48,832 nt of DNA from Sphingosinicella sp. (GTDB lineage: Bacteria; Pseudomonadota; Alphaproteobacteria; Sphingomonadales; Sphingomonadaceae), in assembly GCA_016793845.1 (NCBI GenBank), contig JAEULI010000028.1, forward strand, positions 1 to 48,832. The letters run 5' to 3'. The notes below the pieces were generated by a model. That model was not told the DNA's origin, searched no databases, and was given only the letters and a program-made list of their open reading frames with translations. The position numbers and the translations under genes are program-made. Below, in pieces: positions 44,723 to 48,832 of this stretch. Positions within the stretch are counted from its first letter, which is position 1, and each line of letters starts with the position of its first letter.

Positions 44723-45658
44723 TCAAAGCCCCGCCGCGAGGCAGGCGGCGAAGACCAGTGCGCCCGTCAGCGTATTCGAGCGGAACAGGCGCAGCGCGCC
44801 CAGCGTGTCGGCACTGCGCAGCGCGCGGACCTGCCACGCCAGATGGAGTGCAGCGGGAAGCAGCGCCGCGAGCACGAGCGGCCGCTCCGGTGCGGCGAGC
44901 CAGAGCGCGGCAGCGAGCAGGAGGATCGTGACCGCATAGAAGATCGCCACGCCCGTGCGAACATTGCTGCCGAGCCGCCGCGCCGAGGACTTGATGCCCG
45001 CCAGCGCATCGTCCTCGATATCCTGAAGCGCGTAGATCGTGTCGTAGCCGAGCGTCCAGAACAGGCCGGCCGCATAGAGCACGAGCGCCGCTGTAGGCAG
45101 GCTACCGGCGATTGCTGCAAAGCCGACGAGCGCTCCCCAGTTGAAGGTGAGGCCGAGCCAAGCCTGCGGCCACCAGGTGATGCGCTTCATGAACGGATAG
45201 CCCGCGACCAGCAGCAAGGAGCCGAGCGCTACGACCTGTGCAAACCCGCCGAGCTGAAGCAGCACGACGAGGCCGAGCAGCGACAGGCCGACAAGCAGCA
45301 CCCACGCGGCCTTCAGCGACACGGTGCCGCTGGCGAGCGGGCGGCTGCGCGTGCGCTCGACACTGGCGTCGAGATCGCGGTCAACAATGTCGTTGTAGAC
45401 GCACCCTGCCGAGCGCATCGCGAACGATCCGATCAGGAACAGCAGGACCAGATACGTTTCCTGCGGAAGCCCGCCCGCGAGCGCCACACCCCACGCACAG
45501 GGCCAGAACAGTAGCCAGGCGCCGATCGGCCGGTCGGCGCGCGCCAGGCGGGCATAGGGCTTCCACGACCGGGGTAGCATTTCGACCCAGCTTCCCGCGA
45601 TCGCATCGGGTGTCGCGCGATCGTTCGGCTCCGGCGTGGTCAGGGGCGGGGTCTCCAT
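44723..45658 (-). CDS. ubiA: 4-hydroxybenzoate polyprenyltransferase UbiA
   Basis: UbiA attaches the prenyl tail to 4-hydroxybenzoate in ubiquinone synthesis, in the inner membrane. The 311-residue protein has about eight helices and the two aspartate-rich sites NDIVDRDLDASVERT and YALQDIEDDALAG. The N-terminal 26 residues have no likeness to the family, so ATG 45580 might be the true start, which would give more room for promoters between it and rsmE. Confidence 0.92.
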   Translation of the reverse strand: METPPLTTPEPNDRATPDAIAGSWVEMLPRSWKPYARLARADRPIGAWLLFWPCAWGVALAGGLPQETYLVLLFLIGSFAMRSAGCVYNDIVDRDLDASVERTRSRPLASGTVSLKAAWVLLVGLSLLGLVVLLQLGGFAQVVALGSLLLVAGYPFMKRITWWPQAWLGLTFNWGALVGFAAIAGSLPTAALVLYAAGLFWTLGYDTIYALQDIEDDALAGIKSSARRLGSNVRTGVAIFYAVTILLLAAALWLAAPERPLVLAALLPAALHLAWQVRALRSADTLGALRLFRSNTLTGALVFAACLAAGL

Positions 45659-45673
45659 GCTAGCGGGGTCAGC

Positions 45674-46423
45674 ATGGGTGATCGATCATTGTCAAGCAAG
45701 GCGGGCCCCCGTCTGTTCGTGGACACGCCGTTGGGTACAGGGAAGACGCTGCCGCTAGCCTCGGCAGCAGGGCATTATCTGACGCGCGTGATGCGCCTGC
45801 GCGAAGGTGACGGTGTCAGGCTGTTCGATGACCGCACCGGCGAGTGGCAGGCGGTGATCGCGGCTATCGGCAAGCGCGAGGTTGTGGTGCGCGCCGAGGC
45901 ACTGCTGAAGCCGCGCGAGGTGGTGCCCGATCTCTGGCTCTGCGCCGCACCGCTGAAGGCTGGGCGCATCGACTGGCTCGCGGAAAAGGCGTGCGAACTC
46001 GGCGTCGCGCGGCTGGTGCCGACGGTGACGCGGCGTACGGTTGTGGGCAATCTGAAGCTGGACCGGCTACGAGCGCACATGATCGAGGCTGCCGAACAGT
46101 GCGAACGCACGGCGCTGCCGGAGCTGGGCGATCCCGTCCCACTCACGACGCTGCTCGCCGATTGGCCTACGGAGCGCACGCTGATCTTCTGCGACGAGGA
46201 GGGCGGCGAACCGGTCGCGAGGGTGCTACCGGGCGCTGCAGCGCCCGCAGCGATCCTCATCGGCCCGGAAGGCGGTTTCGACGACGGTGAGCGCGCCGCC
46301 ATCCGCGCGCTGCCACAGTGCGTGCGCGTATCACTCGGCCCCCGCGTCCTGCGTGCCGACACGGCGGCAGCGGCGGCGGTTTCGATCTGGCAGGCGCTTG
46401 TGGGGGATTGGCGGGCGGATTGA
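45674..46423 (+). CDS. rsmE: 16S rRNA m3U1498 methyltransferase RsmE
   Basis: RsmE methylates U1498 of 16S rRNA with S-adenosylmethionine. The 249-residue SPOUT protein has the N-terminal PUA-like part (HYLTRVMRLREGDGVRLFD) and the C-terminal knot with ILIGPEGGFDDGERAAI and LGPRVLRADTAAAAAV. ATG 45674 lies only 15 bases from the ubiA start, so one of the two starts may be further in. No ribosome binding site is clear. Confidence 0.93.
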   Translation: MGDRSLSSKAGPRLFVDTPLGTGKTLPLASAAGHYLTRVMRLREGDGVRLFDDRTGEWQAVIAAIGKREVVVRAEALLKPREVVPDLWLCAAPLKAGRIDWLAEKACELGVARLVPTVTRRTVVGNLKLDRLRAHMIEAAEQCERTALPELGDPVPLTTLLADWPTERTLIFCDEEGGEPVARVLPGAAAPAAILIGPEGGFDDGERAAIRALPQCVRVSLGPRVLRADTAAAAAVSIWQALVGDWRAD

Positions 46424-46477
46424 GCCTCGCTCATTTCCTCTCTGGCGCGCGGCCGCGAGGACGGCTAAGCGCTCGCC

Positions 46478-47851
46478 ATGAGCACGCGCAAGGCCGGTGA
46501 AGGGGATGCCCTTCCGATCGAGTCAAAAGACGATTTGCTGAGTGTTTTCGAGCACGGCAGCAAACCCGCGGAGCGTTGGCGAATCGGCACCGAGCACGAG
46601 AAGTTCGTGTATCGCACCAGCGATCACCGGGCGCCCTCCTATGACGAGCAAGGCGGCATCCGCGACCTCCTGATGGCGATGACGCGTTTCGGCTGGGAAC
46701 CGGTCGAAGAGAACGGGTATGTCATCGCCCTGGCGGGTGACGACGGCAACGTCAGTCTCGAACCCGCAGGACAGTTCGAGCTGTCGGGTGCGCCGCTCGA
46801 AAATCTGCATCAGACCTGCGCCGAGACCGGGCGGCATCTGCGGCAGGTGCAGGAGGTCGGCAAGGAACTGGGCCTCGGATTCCTCGGCCTTGGAATGTGG
46901 CCAGACAAGCGCCGCGACGAACTGCCGATCATGCCCAAGGGGCGCTACGCAATCATGCTGCGCCACATGCCACGCGTGGGCTCGCTCGGCCTCGACATGA
47001 TGCTGCGCACCTGCACCATCCAGACCAACCTCGACTATGCGAGCGAGGCGGACATGGTGAAGAAGTTCCGCGTCAGCCTCGCGCTGCAGCCGCTCGCGAC
47101 GGCGCTGTTTGCCAACTCGCCGTTCACCGAAGGAAAGCCCAACGGCTTCCTCAGCTATCGCAGCCATATCTGGACGGACACCGATGCGGCGCGCACGGGT
47201 ATGCTGCCGTTCGTGTTCGAGGACGGTTTCGGCTTCGAACGCTGGGCGGACTATATTCTCGATGTTCCCATGTATTTCGCCGTGCGCGATGGCAAGTATG
47301 TGGACCTCGCAGGACAGGATTTCCGTGCCTTCATGAACGGCAAGCTCGCGGCGCTGCCGGGCGAGCGCGCGACGCTCGGCGACTGGAACGATCATATCTC
47401 GACTGCTTTCCCGGAAGTGCGTCTCAAGTCCTACCTTGAAATGCGCGGCGCGGATGGCGGCCCGTGGAACCGTATCTGCGCGTTGCCCGCCTTCTGGGTG
47501 GGGCTGCTCTACGACGATGCGGCGCTCGATGCGGCATGGGATATGGTGAAGCACTGGACGATCGCGGATCATCATCGCATCCGCGAAGAGGTGCCGAGGC
47601 TGGGCCTTCAAGCGAAGGGGCCACGCGGCCGCACATTCCAGCAACTCGGCAAGGAAATCCTCGCGATCGCCGAGGCGGGGCTAACGCGCCGGGCGCGGCT
47701 CAACAGCTCGGGCGACAACGAAGCGATCTTCCTCGCACCGCTGTTCGAGATCGTCGAAAGTGGCAAGACGCCCGCCGAGCGATTGCTCGACGCCTATCAC
47801 GGCCGCTGGGCGGGCGATCTATCGCAAGTCTATGCAGAAGAAAGCTTCTAG
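46478..47851 (+). CDS. gshA: Glutamate-cysteine ligase GshA (plant/alphaproteobacterial type)
   Basis: GshA makes gamma-glutamylcysteine, the first step of glutathione synthesis. The 457-residue protein belongs to the plant-like class (GCS2), with RIGTEHEKFVYR, SLEPAGQFELSGAPLENLHQ, MRTCTIQTNLDY-like (LRTCTIQTNLDYASE) and RSHIWTDTDAARTGMLPFV. It ends seven bases before the convergent acyl-CoA dehydrogenase stop. GshB is not in the window. Confidence 0.93.
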   Translation: MSTRKAGEGDALPIESKDDLLSVFEHGSKPAERWRIGTEHEKFVYRTSDHRAPSYDEQGGIRDLLMAMTRFGWEPVEENGYVIALAGDDGNVSLEPAGQFELSGAPLENLHQTCAETGRHLRQVQEVGKELGLGFLGLGMWPDKRRDELPIMPKGRYAIMLRHMPRVGSLGLDMMLRTCTIQTNLDYASEADMVKKFRVSLALQPLATALFANSPFTEGKPNGFLSYRSHIWTDTDAARTGMLPFVFEDGFGFERWADYILDVPMYFAVRDGKYVDLAGQDFRAFMNGKLAALPGERATLGDWNDHISTAFPEVRLKSYLEMRGADGGPWNRICALPAFWVGLLYDDAALDAAWDMVKHWTIADHHRIREEVPRLGLQAKGPRGRTFQQLGKEILAIAEAGLTRRARLNSSGDNEAIFLAPLFEIVESGKTPAERLLDAYHGRWAGDLSQVYAEESF

Positions 47852-47857
47852 CCGCAC

Positions 47858-48832
47858 CTAGATGGTGCGGCTGACGACTTCCTTCATGATCTCCGACGTG
47901 CCGCCATAGATGCGCTGCACGCGTGCATCGCGCCACAGGCGGGCGATCGGATACTCGTTCATGTAGCCCGCACCGCCGTGAAGCTGGAGCGAGACGTCGC
48001 AGGCATCCCATTGCAGTTCGGTGTGCCAGAGCTTGGCGGCGGAGGCTTCGGCGGCAGTGAGCTTGCCTTCGACGTGGCGCTTCAGTGCCCAGTCGAGATG
48101 CGCCCAGCCGATCTGCAGTTTCGTCGCAAGGTCAGCGAGGGTGAACTTGGTGTTCTGGAAATCGAACACGGTCTTGCCGAACGCCTTGCGCTCCTTGGTG
48201 AACTTCACGGCCTCGTCGAACGCGCGCTGTGCGACCGCTTGACCAGAGAGTGCGATCTGCAGGCGTTCCTGCGGAAGCTGCTTCATCAGGTAGATGAAGC
48301 CCATGTTTTCCTCACCGATGCAGTTGGTGATCGGCACACGGACGTCGTTGAAGAACAGCTCGGATGTGTCGGCGGAATGCTGGCCGATCTTGTCGAGGTT
48401 ACGACCGCGCGCGAAGCCCTCCCGCTCCGCTTCGACGAGGATGAGCGAGGTGCCTTTCGCGCCCAGCGCCGGATCGGTCTTTGCGACGACGATGATGAGA
48501 TCTGCGTTCTGGCCGTTGGTGATGTAGGTTTTGGAGCCGTTCACTACATAGTGGTTGCCGTCGCGCTTCGCGGTCGTCTTCACGCCCTGAAGATCGGAGC
48601 CTGCGCCTGGTTCCGTCATCGCGATCGCGGTGATGACCTCGCCCGAAACCATTCCGGGGAGCCAGCGGCGCTTCTGCTCCTCCGAGCCGTAATTGATGAT
48701 GTAGTCGACAACGATGTCGGAGTGGAGCGTGATGCCCGCGGAGGAGCCAGCGTAGCACAGTTCCTCGCCGATCACCGCGTTGTAGCGGTAGTCGAGGCCA
48801 AGGCCGCCATATTCCTCCGGTACCTGCGGACA
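47858..48832 (-). CDS. Acyl-CoA dehydrogenase, N terminus cut by window edge
   Basis: This flavoenzyme oxidises acyl-CoA in fatty acid breakdown. The 324 visible residues run from VPEEYGGLGLDYRYNAVIGE, which continues beyond the window, to the natural stop. Signatures ITAIAMTEPGAGSDLQGVKT and the C-terminal FAD/Glu region RVQRIYGGTSEIMKEVVSRT are clear. An internal GTG at 48775 is not the start, since the frame and homology run on. It fits the long-chain acyl-CoA dehydrogenase group. Confidence 0.92.
   Translation of the reverse strand, partial: CPQVPEEYGGLGLDYRYNAVIGEELCYAGSSAGITLHSDIVVDYIINYGSEEQKRRWLPGMVSGEVITAIAMTEPGAGSDLQGVKTTAKRDGNHYVVNGSKTYITNGQNADLIIVVAKTDPALGAKGTSLILVEAEREGFARGRNLDKIGQHSADTSELFFNDVRVPITNCIGEENMGFIYLMKQLPQERLQIALSGQAVAQRAFDEAVKFTKERKAFGKTVFDFQNTKFTLADLATKLQIGWAHLDWALKRHVEGKLTAAEASAAKLWHTELQWDACDVSLQLHGGAGYMNEYPIARLWRDARVQRIYGGTSEIMKEVVSRTI

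Overview
This window looks like chromosome from a high-GC alphaproteobacterium, most likely a sphingomonad (Sphingomonadales). The basis is base composition, codon use and gene content: a seven-gene suf operon with an Rrf2 regulator and a short SufD, a TIGR02186-type protein beside a TauE exporter, a DUF3035 lipoprotein after lspA, and a plant-type GshA. The genus assignment is an inference. I see no rRNA, tRNA, CRISPR array, insertion sequence, prophage or integrase. Genes are packed tightly and most same-strand neighbours overlap by 1, 4 or 20 bases.

Layout. 1-9.3 kb: the 5' part of queG, a two-gene ABC exporter of the NatA/NatB type, then a leftward block of SDR dehydrogenase, EamA permease, fatty acyl-CoA ligase, gamma-glutamyltransferase and pyrD. 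9.28-9.87 kb is the only long gene-free stretch. It holds two strong intrinsic terminators in tandem, each closing what looks like a small structured RNA. 9.9-16.2 kb: an AraC regulator and the suf operon (regulator-B-C-D-S-T-A), in which all six junctions overlap. 16.2-22.5 kb: an M19 dipeptidase; azoR and a LysR regulator diverging from a nested inverted repeat; and a leftward TauE / TIGR02186 / HerA-type ATPase group. 22.7-26.3 kb: ada overlapped by a 2-oxoglutarate oxygenase, then a MerR regulator preceded by a perfect 15-bp inverted repeat and followed by a six-ligand diiron ferritin-like protein. 26.3-28.9 kb: a reduced NfrB/NfrA-like pair. 29-36.2 kb: thyA-folA-dipeptidase, ribF, ileS, lspA and the DUF3035 lipoprotein. 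36.2-41.7 kb (leftward): hflK-hflC-DUF2065, degQ and a DUF853 HerA-like ATPase. 41.8-48.8 kb: mrp and a CoA-binding protein, pmbA, ubiA, rsmE, gshA and a truncated acyl-CoA dehydrogenase.

How the genes fit together. Iron-sulfur biogenesis is served by the suf operon and by mrp. Envelope protein quality control is served by hflKC, degQ, lspA and probably the DUF3035 lipoprotein. Thymidylate and folate synthesis are coupled in thyA-folA. Alkylation damage repair is served by ada, possibly with the oxygenase next to it. Glutathione is made by gshA and broken down by ggt. The least explained parts are the two candidate small RNAs, the MerR-palindrome-diiron unit, the NfrB homologue without the expected C-terminal domain, and the HerA-type ATPase beside TauE/TIGR02186. 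All calls come from reading the sequence; no database search was run.
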